Of a stretch of 64,000 nucleotides of DNA, positions 33,952 through 42,475 are shown piece after piece; the stretch's first letter is position 1, and the number at the start of each line of letters is the position of its first letter. Location of the stretch: NCBI RefSeq assembly GCF_008271365.1, contig NZ_CP043430.1, positions 2,294,001 through 2,358,000 on the forward strand, given 5' to 3'. The position numbers were made by a program, and so were the translations under genes. The DNA is from Microbacterium sp. 1S1. Lineage in GTDB: Bacteria; Actinomycetota; Actinomycetes; Actinomycetales; Microbacteriaceae. A model generated the notes under the pieces. That model ran no database searches and was not told where the DNA came from. It saw only the letters and a program-made list of their open reading frames with translations.

Positions 33952-34596
33952 ATGACCACGCGTCGCATCGCGGTCGTCTCCGCGGGACTCTCCAACCCCT
34001 CGTCCACCCGGATGCTCGCCGACCGGCTGGCCGCCGAGACCGTGAAGGCTCTCGCCGAGCGGGACATCGACGCCACCGTCGATGTGATCGAGCTGCGCGA
34101 CCACGCGCACGACATCACGAACAACCTGCTCACGGGATTCGCGCCCCCCGCCCTCGAGACGGCGATCAACACCGTGGTCTCGGCGGACGCCCTCATCGCG
34201 GTGACGCCGATCTTCTCGACGAGCTACTCGGGTCTGTTCAAGTCGTTCGTCGACGTGCTCGATCCGGATGCCCTCACCGGCAAGCCGGTGCTCATCGGAG
34301 CGAACGCAGGCACCGCGCGGCACTCGCTCGCGATCGACTACGCGATCCGCCCGCTGTTCGCCTACCTGCACGCAGAGGCCGTCTCGACGGGCGTCTTCGC
34401 GGCGTCCAGCGACTGGGGCGGCGCCGGAGACGATGTCGCGCCGCTGGCGAAGCGCGTCGAGAAGGGGGCTCGCGAGCTCGCCGAGGCGATCGCGCGGCGA
34501 GAGGCCGCCACGGTCGCCGACCCGTACGACCCCGCGACGTACCTCGGCGAGGGGCGCTCCTTCGGTCACATGCTCGGCGGCCTCGCCGGGGAGTGA
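33952..34596 (+). CDS. NAD(P)H-dependent FMN reductase (CE1759 type)
   Basis: Flavodoxin-like reductase, 214 residues, that would supply reduced FMN to the adjacent monooxygenase. The phosphate-binding loop is VVSAGLSNPSSTRMLADRL and TPIFSTSYSGLFKSFVDVL forms the second flavin contact, read as TPIFSTSYSG. ATG 33952 is 1 nt after the monooxygenase stop. Earlier in-frame starts lie inside that gene. A strong bidirectional hairpin closes the operon. Confidence 0.92.
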   Translation: MTTRRIAVVSAGLSNPSSTRMLADRLAAETVKALAERDIDATVDVIELRDHAHDITNNLLTGFAPPALETAINTVVSADALIAVTPIFSTSYSGLFKSFVDVLDPDALTGKPVLIGANAGTARHSLAIDYAIRPLFAYLHAEAVSTGVFAASSDWGGAGDDVAPLAKRVEKGARELAEAIARREAATVADPYDPATYLGEGRSFGHMLGGLAGE

Positions 34597-34620
34597 TCTC
34601 TCGCCCTGCCTCATCATCGC

Positions 34621-34652
34621 CGTGCCCTGCGCCCGCCCGGGCGCAGGGCACG
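34621..34652. terminator. Bidirectional terminator, FMN reductase / response regulator
   Basis: CGTGCCCTGCGCCC (34621-34634), loop GCCC, exact complement (34639-34652). Confidence 0.88.
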
Positions 34653-34668
34653 AGTGCGTCCGGCGGGG

Positions 34669-35361
34669 TCAGCCGCGATGCGCGCGTTCCCGCCAGGCAT
34701 ACTCCGTTTCGGGGCGTCCCCGACCGCCGAGACGTCCACGCCGCAGGGCGACGCCCGTGACGACGAGGTGTTCGAGGTATCGACGGACGGAGACGCGGGA
34801 GAGCCCCAGACGTTCGGCGGCCTCGCGAGCCGAGAGCGGTCCGCTCTGACGCAGCTCGGCGCGGACGCGCGCGAGGGACGAGGCGGAGAGGCCTTTGGGG
34901 AGGGCGATGCTTCCGGTCGCCCGTCCGAGCAGAGCGTCGATCTCCTCCTGCGTGGCAGGGCCGCTGGTCGCCTGTGCCTGAGCGCGGTGGTCCCGGTAGT
35001 CTTCGAGACGCTCACGGAAGACGGCGAAGGAGAACGGCTTCACGAGGTACTGGAACACCCCGAGCGCCGCCATCTGTCGCACGACCTCCGCGTCGCGGAC
35101 TGCCGTGACGGCGATCACGTCCACGGTGGCCGCTCGGGCCCGGAGAGTGCGCAGGACCTCGAGCCCGGAACCGTCCGGCATCGTCACGTCGAGCAGGACC
35201 AGATCGAATGCGTCCGCCCGGCCGCTCTCCTGCACGGCGGCGAGTGCCGCCCGCGCGCCCGTGCATTCCCCGGTCACGACGAAGCCGCCGAGACGCTCCA
35301 GGAAGGTGCGGTGGAGCTCGAGGGTCAGGGCATCGTCGTCGACGAGCAGGGTGCGGATCAT
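34669..35361 (-). CDS. CitB/DcuR-type response regulator
   Basis: 230 residues. Receiver domain (1-120) with the acidic cluster VDDDA at 7-11, phospho-acceptor Asp58 in LLDVTMPDGSG and Lys108 in LVKPF. The C-terminal region (about 165-225) has a helix-turn-helix of the CitT/DcuR kind: PLSAREAAERLGLSRVSVRRYL. Co-translated with the sensor kinase (4-nt overlap, ATGA). The divergent dctA-type gene is the obvious target, as in known citrate, malate and fumarate systems. It lies after the kinase in the operon. Confidence 0.93.
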   Translation of the reverse strand: MIRTLLVDDDALTLELHRTFLERLGGFVVTGECTGARAALAAVQESGRADAFDLVLLDVTMPDGSGLEVLRTLRARAATVDVIAVTAVRDAEVVRQMAALGVFQYLVKPFSFAVFRERLEDYRDHRAQAQATSGPATQEEIDALLGRATGSIALPKGLSASSLARVRAELRQSGPLSAREAAERLGLSRVSVRRYLEHLVVTGVALRRGRLGGRGRPETEYAWRERAHRG

Positions 35362-36638
35362 CGCCGCCCCCGTCCGTCACGAGCGGCCGGCAGCAGGACC
35401 CGGAAGGTCGTGGGGGAGCCGAGCACCGTCACAGAGCCGCCGGCCTCGGCGACGACGGAGCGCACCAGGGCGAGACCGACGCCGCGTCCCTCCGCGCCGG
35501 CCGGCTTGGTGGAGTATCCCGCCGCGAAGATCCTCTCCCGCTGGTCCGCGGGGATCCCGGCGCCGCTGTCCGCCACCTCGAGGAGGATACCGCCGTCCCC
35601 GTCCGGCTCCAGGCGCACGGCCACCCACCGCTCCTCGGCGGAGGCGGCGGCGTCGAGGGCGTTGTCGATGAGATTGCCGAGGACAGCCACCGCATCGACG
35701 GCCGACAGCGGTGTACGGGGCGTGTCCGGCGCGATGTGCACCCGCCACTCGACACCCCGCTCCTTGGCCTGGGACGCCTTGCCGAGCAGCAGGGCTCCCA
35801 CTGCCGGATCACCGTGGCGCCGGGCCGTGACCTGGTCGACGAGTGACTGACTCTGCCTCGCGGTGTCGGTGAGGATCCCGATCGCCTCGTCGGTGCGTCC
35901 CAGCTCCATCAGCGCGACCGCCGTATGCATCCGGTTGCCGTGTTCGTGCGTCTGGGCGCGGAGCGCCTCCCCGAGGGTCCGGATCGATTCGTAGGACGAG
36001 ACGGCGTCGCGAACCTCGCCGGGAGGGAGATCGCCGGCGAAACGGCGTGTGACACGCCGGGCGACGAGGGCTCCGCCGATGCCGAGCAGCACGAGGGCAC
36101 CGGTGAGGGTGAGGGACAGCGGGAGCCGACGGACGAGCGTCTGCGCGATGGTCTCGGTGGTGACCCCCGCCGCCACCCACCCCACAGGGTGGCCGTCGAC
36201 CCGGATCGGCACGATCGTCCGGACGGATGGCCCGAGCGTTCCCCGGAACTCCTCGGTGAGGGCCCGGGGCGAGGAGGGGATCGTCCCGAGGTAGCGTTCG
36301 CCGACTCGGGTCGGGTCAGGGTGCGTCACGCGGGTGCCGTCCGGCGTCATCACCGTGACGAAATCGAGGTCGGCACCCGCCACGACCTCCCGGGCGTAGG
36401 GAGCGAGGTCGCGGGCCGCCGCCTCCCGATCCCCCTTCAGCAGGGCGGAGGAGACCGAAGGGGAGTCGGCGATCGCCGCGGCTGTCGCCGCGGTCACGCG
36501 CTCCGCCTCGGCCCTCGCCGCCCGCTGCGCCTCCGTCACGAGGAACACGGCGACGAGGATCCCGAGCAGCACGGTCGTCACGAGGAGCAGCAGGAAGACA
36601 CGGGAGGCGGCACTGTGCCAGCGGGCAGAGGACGGCAA
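35358..36638 (-). CDS. CitA/DcuS-type sensor histidine kinase
   Basis: 426 residues. One membrane helix (about 13-35), an extracytoplasmic PAS-like sensor (about 36-165: VTVMTPDGTRVTHPDPTRVG is its core), a second helix (about 170-195), then the kinase core. The H-box is AQTHEHGNRMHTAVALMELG, characteristic of the CitA/DcuS group; NLIDNALDA is the N-box and DSGAGIP the G-box. The start is TTG 36638 preceded by GAGGAGAACC; the frame extends upstream without a stop, but those residues read through the divergent promoter. The likely ligand is citrate or a C4-dicarboxylate. Confidence 0.92.
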   Translation of the reverse strand: MPSSARWHSAASRVFLLLLVTTVLLGILVAVFLVTEAQRAARAEAERVTAATAAAIADSPSVSSALLKGDREAAARDLAPYAREVVAGADLDFVTVMTPDGTRVTHPDPTRVGERYLGTIPSSPRALTEEFRGTLGPSVRTIVPIRVDGHPVGWVAAGVTTETIAQTLVRRLPLSLTLTGALVLLGIGGALVARRVTRRFAGDLPPGEVRDAVSSYESIRTLGEALRAQTHEHGNRMHTAVALMELGRTDEAIGILTDTARQSQSLVDQVTARRHGDPAVGALLLGKASQAKERGVEWRVHIAPDTPRTPLSAVDAVAVLGNLIDNALDAAASAEERWVAVRLEPDGDGGILLEVADSGAGIPADQRERIFAAGYSTKPAGAEGRGVGLALVRSVVAEAGGSVTVLGSPTTFRVLLPAARDGRGRR

Positions 36639-36642
36639 GGTT

Positions 36643-36775
36643 CTCCTCGATCGTCGACGGTCGGGACCGTGACCAATACGACCACAAATAGGGCGCACGC
36701 GCGACGCGGGGAGACGGTGGAGGAGCAGCGGCACCGACGCCCCTGCCGCAGACGACGACGTCGACGATCGAGGAG
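36643..36775. promoter_or_regulatory. Divergent control region with 16-bp inverted repeats
   Basis: GTCGACGATCGAGGAG occurs just before the dctA start (36760-36775) and, in exact reverse complement, just before the kinase start (36643-36658). Each copy also includes the ribosome-binding GAGGAG. The 101 bp between them contain the only AT-rich segment (about 36669-36692), which presumably carries the promoters and regulator sites. Confidence 0.6.
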
Positions 36776-36780
36776 GACGC

Positions 36781-38217
36781 ATGGCGCTCACGACAGGATT
36801 CTCGCTTCCCGGATTCCACTGGAGGCGGGGGAAGCACGCATGGGATCGCCACACCTGGCTGTACGTGTCCGTCATCATCGCGGTGGTGCTCGGTGCCGCA
36901 GTGGGCCTGTTGTGGCCCGAGGCGGGACGGGCCTTCGAACCCCTGGGCACGGCGTTCGTGTCGCTGATCAAGATGATGATCGCGCCGATCATCTTCTGCA
37001 CCATCGTGGTCGGGGTCGGCTCGATCGCGAAGGCGGCGACCGTGGGGAAGATCGGCGGGCTGGCACTGCTGTACTTCCTCACGATGTCGACCTTCGCCCT
37101 GGCGATCGGCCTCGTCGTCGGGAACATCATCCACCCGGGCGCCGGCCTCGACATGGCGAACGCGAACTACGAGGCGGAGGCGAGCGAGGCGAAGAGCACG
37201 CAGGAGTTCCTGCTCGGGATCATCCCGGCGACCTTCTTCTCGGCGTTCACGGGGGAGAGCGTCCTCCAGGTGCTCTTCATCGCTCTGCTGGTCGGCTTCG
37301 CCCTCCAGGGGATGGGTGAGCGCGGGGCGCCGATCATGCAGGCCGTCGTCCAACTCCAGAAGCTCGTCTTCCGGATCCTCGGGATGATCCTCTGGCTGGC
37401 GCCCGTCGGTGCGTTCGGCGCCATCGCGGCCGTCGTGGGCAAGACGGGGGCCGCGGCGATCTGGAGCCTCGGGGTCCTGATGGTCGCGTTCTACATCACC
37501 TGCATCCTCTTCATCGTCCTCGTGCTCGGCCTCCTGCTCTGGGTGGTCACGCGGGTGAACATCTTCGCCCTCATGAAGTACCTCGCCCGGGAGTACCTGT
37601 TGATCGTGGGGACGTCCTCGTCGGAGTCTGCGCTTCCCCGACTCATCGCGAAGCTGGAGCACCTGGGCATCTCGAAGCCCGTCGTGGGCATCACCGTCCC
37701 CACCGGTTACTCGTTCAACCTCGACGGGACTGCCATCTACCTCACGATGGCGTCGCTGTTCATCGCGACGGGAATGGGCCAGCCGATGTCTATCGGGGAG
37801 CAGATCGGTCTTCTCGTCTTCATGATCATCGCGAGCAAGGGCGCCGCGGGCGTGACCGGTGCGGGGCTGGCGACACTCGCCGGAGGACTGCAGGCGTACC
37901 GCCCCGACCTGGTGGACGGCGTCGGGGTCATCGTCGGCATCGACCGGTTCATGTCGGAGGGGCGAGCCCTGACGAACTTCACGGGCAACGCGGTCGCCAC
38001 CGTCCTCATCGGCACCTGGACGAAGCAGATCGACCGCGACCGCGTCCGCCGTGTCCTCTCCGGGGCGCTTCCGTTCGACGAGTCCGTGCTGGACGGCGTG
38101 GACCCCCATGCGGCCCCGGCGACGGATGACGTGGGGGTGCCGGAGCTGCAGGACGCCGCGGTCACGGAGATGGCCGCCAAGGAGGAGCGGGCCCGCCGGC
38201 GCGCACTCGATCGCTGA
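36781..38217 (+). CDS. dctA: Dicarboxylate/cation symporter (DAACS family, DctA-like)
   Basis: 478 residues with the eight-helix, two-hairpin topology of the glutamate/C4-dicarboxylate carriers. Motifs: LIKMMIAPIIFCTIVVG in TM2-3, GTSSSESALPRL (serine-rich re-entrant loop HP1), VVGITVPTGYSFNLDGTAIYL with the NxDG motif in TM7, and SKGAAGVTGAGLA (HP2). These are typical of DctA, taking up succinate, fumarate or malate with protons. Divergent from a CitA/CitB-type two-component system, which very likely controls it. The ribosome-binding site is GAGGAGGACGC. A terminator follows. Confidence 0.93.
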   Translation: MALTTGFSLPGFHWRRGKHAWDRHTWLYVSVIIAVVLGAAVGLLWPEAGRAFEPLGTAFVSLIKMMIAPIIFCTIVVGVGSIAKAATVGKIGGLALLYFLTMSTFALAIGLVVGNIIHPGAGLDMANANYEAEASEAKSTQEFLLGIIPATFFSAFTGESVLQVLFIALLVGFALQGMGERGAPIMQAVVQLQKLVFRILGMILWLAPVGAFGAIAAVVGKTGAAAIWSLGVLMVAFYITCILFIVLVLGLLLWVVTRVNIFALMKYLAREYLLIVGTSSSESALPRLIAKLEHLGISKPVVGITVPTGYSFNLDGTAIYLTMASLFIATGMGQPMSIGEQIGLLVFMIIASKGAAGVTGAGLATLAGGLQAYRPDLVDGVGVIVGIDRFMSEGRALTNFTGNAVATVLIGTWTKQIDRDRVRRVLSGALPFDESVLDGVDPHAAPATDDVGVPELQDAAVTEMAAKEERARRRALDR

Positions 38218-38229
38218 GGTCCGCGCAGA

Positions 38230-38262
38230 GGATGCGGGAGCCCTGGTCGGACTCCCGCATCC
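38230..38262. terminator. Terminator after dctA
   Basis: GGATGCGGGAG (38230-38240), 11-nt loop, exact complement (38252-38262), between convergent genes. Confidence 0.82.
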
Positions 38263-38268
38263 GGGTGG

Positions 38269-38448
38269 TCAACCGCTCTTGCGTCGGAACTCGCGCCGCG
38301 TCTGCGGGGCGTTGGCGGCGTGCACGGCGGAGTCGCCGTCGAGGTGAGCCTCGCCCTGCCGGTGGTGCGCGTTCTTCTTCTCGAGCGCTTCCTTGAACTT
38401 GCGCTTCATCTCCTCGGAGGAGGAGCCGGCGCCTTCTTCGGTGCTCAT
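38269..38448 (-). CDS. DUF5302 small protein
   Basis: 59 residues, highly charged: an acidic Ser/Glu N-terminus, then EMKRKFKEALEKKNAHH and the conserved GEAHLDGDSAVHAANAP, ending RREFRRKSG. This matches the small actinobacterial DUF5302 proteins as I recall them. Cytosolic, function unknown. ATG 38448 follows TAGGCT by 7 nt, so it is probably translated from a leaderless mRNA. Convergent with dctA. Confidence 0.85.
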   Translation of the reverse strand: MSTEEGAGSSSEEMKRKFKEALEKKNAHHRQGEAHLDGDSAVHAANAPQTRREFRRKSG

Positions 38449-38461
38449 GCTCCCGAGCCTA
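38449..38461 (-). promoter_or_regulatory. Leaderless-type promoter of the DUF5302 gene
   Basis: Minus strand TAGGCT (38461-38456), 7 nt, ATG 38448. Confidence 0.6.
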
Positions 38462-38486
38462 GAGCACGGGTCGCGACGGGTGGGAG

Positions 38487-39071
38487 TCATCGTCCGAGAC
38501 GTCGCGTGAGCCGGTCGAGCCCCAACCCGAGCGCGACGGCCACGGCCACGGACACCGGGACGGCGATGAGGGGACCGCCGGGGAGCACTGCGGCGACGAC
38601 CGCGCCGACCGCGGCCTGGTACATCGCCCACCCGGTCGCGGCCAGGAACACCAACAGCAGATACCGCGGTGGGTGGATGCGGGAGGCGCCCGCCACGAGG
38701 TTCACGGCGAGGCGGGCGAAGGGGACGAACCGGGCGGTGAACAGCACGGTGGCGGTCCCGCGATCCAGGCGGACGCGCGCCCAGCCGAGGGCCTGCTGGA
38801 CGCGGGGCGCTCTCATCCAGCGCCAGCGTTCGATGCCGATGACGCGGCCGATCAGGTAGCAGCAGGCGTCGCCGAGTGCCGCCGCGGCGGCAGCGCAGAT
38901 GACCACCGCCCAGAGCGCGGGCGTCCCTGCGGTCACCGCGACCGCGCCGAGTGCGGTCACCGCGATCTCCCCGGGGATCACGACGAAGAAGGCGTCTCCG
39001 AGCACGAGAACGCTCATCGCGGCGAGGCTCCAGGGGCCCGCGAGCGATTCGGTGAGCAGATCCGTCGGCAC
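38487..39071 (-). CDS. DedA-family membrane protein
   Basis: 194 residues, about five hydrophobic segments. DedA/SNARE-associated features are present: the VVIPGEIAVTALGA segment, GDACCYLIGRVIG, and TVLFTARFVPFARLAVNLVAGAS with the conserved ARFVPFxR stretch read as FTARFVPFARLAVN. DedA proteins act as lipid flippases (undecaprenyl phosphate or PE). GTG 39071 was chosen because it starts just before the first helix; the frame runs on upstream with no supported start. Before it CAGGCT-GGCGGA-GTG is a weak version of the leaderless pattern. Confidence 0.82.
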   Translation of the reverse strand: MPTDLLTESLAGPWSLAAMSVLVLGDAFFVVIPGEIAVTALGAVAVTAGTPALWAVVICAAAAAALGDACCYLIGRVIGIERWRWMRAPRVQQALGWARVRLDRGTATVLFTARFVPFARLAVNLVAGASRIHPPRYLLLVFLAATGWAMYQAAVGAVVAAVLPGGPLIAVPVSVAVAVALGLGLDRLTRRLGR

Positions 39072-39210
39072 TCCGCCAGCCTGCCCCGACGCGGTGAACG
39101 GGAACCAACGTGGGGATAGCCGGTGACCCGCGATCCAGCATCCGGTGAACATCCGGTGCCCGGGCTCGATTCGCCATCGACGCGGACGAGCTGCGCACGA
39201 TCCTGGGGGA

Positions 39211-41151
39211 GTGAGAGTCGCGATCGTCACCGAGTCCTTCCTTCCGCACATGAACGGCGTGACCGGATCCGTGATGCAGATCCTCCGTCACCTGGAGCGC
39301 CGGGGGCACGAAGCCCACGTGCTCGCGCCCGACGCTGCCGGCATCCCTGAGCGGATGCACGGGGCCCGCATCGCAGCGATCCCGAGTGTTCCGCTTCCCG
39401 GATACCGGGATGTCCGGGTCGGCGCGGCCACGACCCGTCGGATCGGTGCCGCGCTGGACCGTTTCGGTCCCGATGTCGTCCACCTGGCCTCGCCGTTCGC
39501 CCTGGGGTGGCGAGGGCTGCTCGCCGCCGAACGGAGCGGGGTGGCGACGGTCGCGGCCTATCAGACCGATGTGGCCGCCTACGCGGAGAGGTACCGCGTC
39601 GCGGCGACGACCGGCATCGCCCACGCGCACCTCGCGCGGCTGCACCGGCGAGCGACCCTCACCCTCGCGCCGTCGACCGAGTCCGCGCAGCAACTCAGCC
39701 GTCTCGGCATCGACCGCCTCCGATCCTGGGGAAGAGGGGTGGACGCGGAGCGTTTCCACCCGTCCCGGCGCAGCGACGCGCTCCGCTCGGAGTGGGGCGC
39801 CGAGATCGTCATCGGCTACGTCGGGCGCCTCGCCCCCGAGAAGCAGGTGGAGGACCTCGCCGCGCTGCGCGGCATCCCCGGCACCCGGCTGGTCATCGTC
39901 GGGGACGGGCCTCGGCGGCAGCGCCTGCAGGAGCAGCTCCCCGAAGCCCTGTTCCTCGGGCGGCTCGACGGCGACGCGCTCGCCGCGGCGCTCGCGTCGT
40001 TCGACGTCTTCGTGCATCCGGGGGAGAGCGAGACCTTCGGCCAGACGCTGCAGGAGGCGCACGCGAGCGGCGTGCCCGTGGTGGCGACCGGCCGCGGAGG
40101 ACCGCTGGACCTCGTCGACGCGGGCGTGGACGGCTGGCTCTACCCTCCGGGCGACCTCGGGGACCTCCGCCGACGGGTGGCCGATCTCGCGTCCGACGAG
40201 CGCACCCGTCGAGCCTTCGGGCAGGCAGGCTGGGAGGGCGTGCAAGGACGCAGCTGGGCACACCTGAGCGACCAGTTGCTCGACCACTTCGAGGAGGCGC
40301 GGGAGCTCCATGCCGTCGACCGTCGCCTGCGCGCTCGCCGCCTCGTGCGGCCGGAGCCGACTCCGCCCGCACCATCGCGCCGCTGGCGACGGTTCGTCGC
40401 GCTCGGCGACTCCTTGACCGAGGGACTCTGCGACCCCGGGCCCGACGGCACGCTTCGGGGGTGGGCTGATCGGCTCACGCTGCTTCTCGCGGCTCGGGGA
40501 GGCCTCCACTACGCGAACCTCGCGATCCGGTCGAAGCGCGTGGCCGACGTCTGCGGTACGCAGCTCGATCGGGCGCTGGAGCTCCGACCCGATCTCGTCA
40601 CCATCCTGGTGGGTGCGAACGACCTCGTGAAGCATCGCGTCGACGTGCTCGCGCTCGCCGCGAGCCTGGAGACGGCGGTGAGGCGACTGCGAGCATCGGG
40701 TGCCGACGTGGTCCTGGTCACGCCCTTCCTGCCGGACCGTCGTGCCGCGGTGCTGTACGTTCGGCGCTTCTCGGCGTTCGCCACGGCCCTCGCGGGGACC
40801 GCAGCACGGACCGGCGCGATCCTCATCGACACCGACCTGCACCCCTCGTTGGGCGAGCGGCAGCACTGGGGCGAGGATCTCGTGCATCTCAGCAGTCGAG
40901 GGCACCGGTTCCTCGCGTACCGGGTTGCGGAGGTGCTCGGGGTGCCTCATGCGGACGCATTGGGGCTGCTGGACGCGGCGTTGCACGAGAACGAGCTCAT
41001 CGGACGCGCGGCCTGGTGGCGGCGCCACGCCCTCCCGTGGGTCTGGCGTCGACTGCACGGTCGTGCCGCGGGAGACGGTCGGCGGGCCAAGCACGACGAC
41101 TACGTCTACGTCGGACGTTCCGCTGTGGAACGGGACGCCAGCGTGGTGTGA
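39211..41151 (+). CDS. GT4 glycosyltransferase fused to an SGNH-hydrolase domain
   Basis: 646 residues in one uninterrupted frame. Residues 1-370 are a GT-B glycosyltransferase of family 4 type: VAIVTESFLPHMNGVTGSV at the start, IGYVGRLAPEKQVEDL, and the nucleotide-sugar motif PGESETFGQTLQEAHASG with the EX7E glutamates. Residues about 393-600 are a GDSL/SGNH esterase: GDSLTEG (Ser about 401), VGANDLV (Asn block) and EDLVHLSSRGH (Asp/His block). The first half resembles mannosyl- or glucosyltransferases of glycolipid synthesis; the second could de- or transacylate the product. Start GTG 39211 follows GGGGGA. No signal peptide. Confidence 0.88.
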   Translation: MRVAIVTESFLPHMNGVTGSVMQILRHLERRGHEAHVLAPDAAGIPERMHGARIAAIPSVPLPGYRDVRVGAATTRRIGAALDRFGPDVVHLASPFALGWRGLLAAERSGVATVAAYQTDVAAYAERYRVAATTGIAHAHLARLHRRATLTLAPSTESAQQLSRLGIDRLRSWGRGVDAERFHPSRRSDALRSEWGAEIVIGYVGRLAPEKQVEDLAALRGIPGTRLVIVGDGPRRQRLQEQLPEALFLGRLDGDALAAALASFDVFVHPGESETFGQTLQEAHASGVPVVATGRGGPLDLVDAGVDGWLYPPGDLGDLRRRVADLASDERTRRAFGQAGWEGVQGRSWAHLSDQLLDHFEEARELHAVDRRLRARRLVRPEPTPPAPSRRWRRFVALGDSLTEGLCDPGPDGTLRGWADRLTLLLAARGGLHYANLAIRSKRVADVCGTQLDRALELRPDLVTILVGANDLVKHRVDVLALAASLETAVRRLRASGADVVLVTPFLPDRRAAVLYVRRFSAFATALAGTAARTGAILIDTDLHPSLGERQHWGEDLVHLSSRGHRFLAYRVAEVLGVPHADALGLLDAALHENELIGRAAWWRRHALPWVWRRLHGRAAGDGRRAKHDDYVYVGRSAVERDASVV

Positions 41152-41164
41152 GGAGGGGAAGGCG

Positions 41165-42475
41165 TCAGCGCTTGCCCATTCCGCGGTATGTCCAACCGGC
41201 GGCGCGCCACGCGTCCGCGTCCAGACAGTTCCGCCCGTCCACCACGATCCGGCCTCGCACGAGTCCACCGGCGTGCTGGGGACTCAGCTCCCTGCGGTAC
41301 TCGTCCCACTCCGTGACGACCACCACCGCATCCGCGTCTCGCAGCGCGTCGTCCCTGGACGAGGCGTACCCGAGTTGCGGATGCAGGGCACGGGCGTTCT
41401 CGATCGCCGCGGGATCGGTCACCACGACGTCCGCACCGAGCCCCCGCAGCCGCACGGCCACCTCCAGCGCCGGCGAATCGCGGATGTCGTCGCTGAACGG
41501 CTTGAAGGCCGCCCCGAGGACGGCGACCCTCCTCCCGAAGACGAGGCCCCCGAGAGCGTCCACCACGAGGCGCACCGCGCGGTCGCGACGGCGGAGGTTG
41601 ATGGCGTCCACCTCGTGCAGGAAGCCGACGGCGTCGCCACGCCCGAGCTCCTCGGCGCGTGCCGCGAACGCTCTGATGTCCTTGGGAAGGCAGCCGCCAC
41701 CGAAGCCGATCCCGGACCCGAGGTAGCGACGGCCGATGCGTGAATCGTGTCCGAGGGCCTCGGCGAGCAGGGTGACGTCGGCCCCCGCAGCTTCCGCGAT
41801 CTCCGCCATGGCGTTGATGAAGGAGATCTTCGTGGCGAGGAAGGCGTTGGCCGCCCCCTTGACGAGCTCGGCGGTTGCGAGGTCGGTCACGAGGAAGGGG
41901 GTGCCCCCGTCGATCGCCGAGGCATAGGCATGGCGGAGCAGATCGACGGCGGCGAGGCCCATCGGGGTGTCGTCGGCACCCACCACCAGGCGGTCAGGCG
42001 TGAGGGTGTCATGGACGGCCCAGCCCTCGCGGAGGAACTCGGGGTTCCACACGAGCGTGGCCCCGGTCGCCTCGATCCGGCGGGCGAGGCGCGCGGCGGT
42101 ACCGACGGGGACGGTCGACTTCCCGGCCACCACCGTCCCCGGCCGCAGGTGGGGGAGCAGTCCGTCGATCGCCGCTTCGATGGCACGGAGGTCGGCTGCC
42201 GGACCGGAGGGGGACTGCGGGGTACCGACGGCGAGGAAGTGCACTTCCGCTGCCGCAGCCGCCCCCGGATCCGCGGCGAAGCGCAGTCGTCCGGACCGCA
42301 GCCCCTCGTCCAGGAGCTCGGCGAGCCCCGGCTCGAAGAACGGCGGGACACCCGCCGCGAGGGCGGCCACCCTGTGCTCGTCTACGTCGATGCCGACGAC
42401 GTCGTGGCCGAGCGAGGCCATCGCCGCGGCATGCACAGCTCCCAAGTACCCGCATCCGATCACTGACATCCTCAT
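41165..42475 (-). CDS. UDP-glucose/GDP-mannose 6-dehydrogenase family protein
   Basis: 436 residues of the nucleotide-sugar dehydrogenase family, most like UDP-glucose 6-dehydrogenase, which makes UDP-glucuronate for surface polysaccharide. The NAD site is SVIGCGYLGAVHAAAM, the central domain has VWNPEFLREG and ELVKGAANAFLATKISFIN, read as ELVKGAANAFLA, and the catalytic Cys is in GFGGGCLPKD. The C-terminal domain contains LGAAFKPFSDDIRDSPAL. ATG 42475 or 42469 is the start; an upstream extension in frame is Arg-rich and unlikely. Convergent with the glycosyltransferase fusion, with 13 bp between stops. Confidence 0.92.
   Translation of the reverse strand: MRMSVIGCGYLGAVHAAAMASLGHDVVGIDVDEHRVAALAAGVPPFFEPGLAELLDEGLRSGRLRFAADPGAAAAAEVHFLAVGTPQSPSGPAADLRAIEAAIDGLLPHLRPGTVVAGKSTVPVGTAARLARRIEATGATLVWNPEFLREGWAVHDTLTPDRLVVGADDTPMGLAAVDLLRHAYASAIDGGTPFLVTDLATAELVKGAANAFLATKISFINAMAEIAEAAGADVTLLAEALGHDSRIGRRYLGSGIGFGGGCLPKDIRAFAARAEELGRGDAVGFLHEVDAINLRRRDRAVRLVVDALGGLVFGRRVAVLGAAFKPFSDDIRDSPALEVAVRLRGLGADVVVTDPAAIENARALHPQLGYASSRDDALRDADAVVVVTEWDEYRRELSPQHAGGLVRGRIVVDGRNCLDADAWRAAGWTYRGMGKR

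Noticed and set aside
36639..37154. N-terminal extension of the sensor kinase to 37154
   Set aside because: It would run through the divergent dctA promoter and its first 70 codons. TTG 36638 has a good ribosome-binding site and starts right before the first membrane helix.
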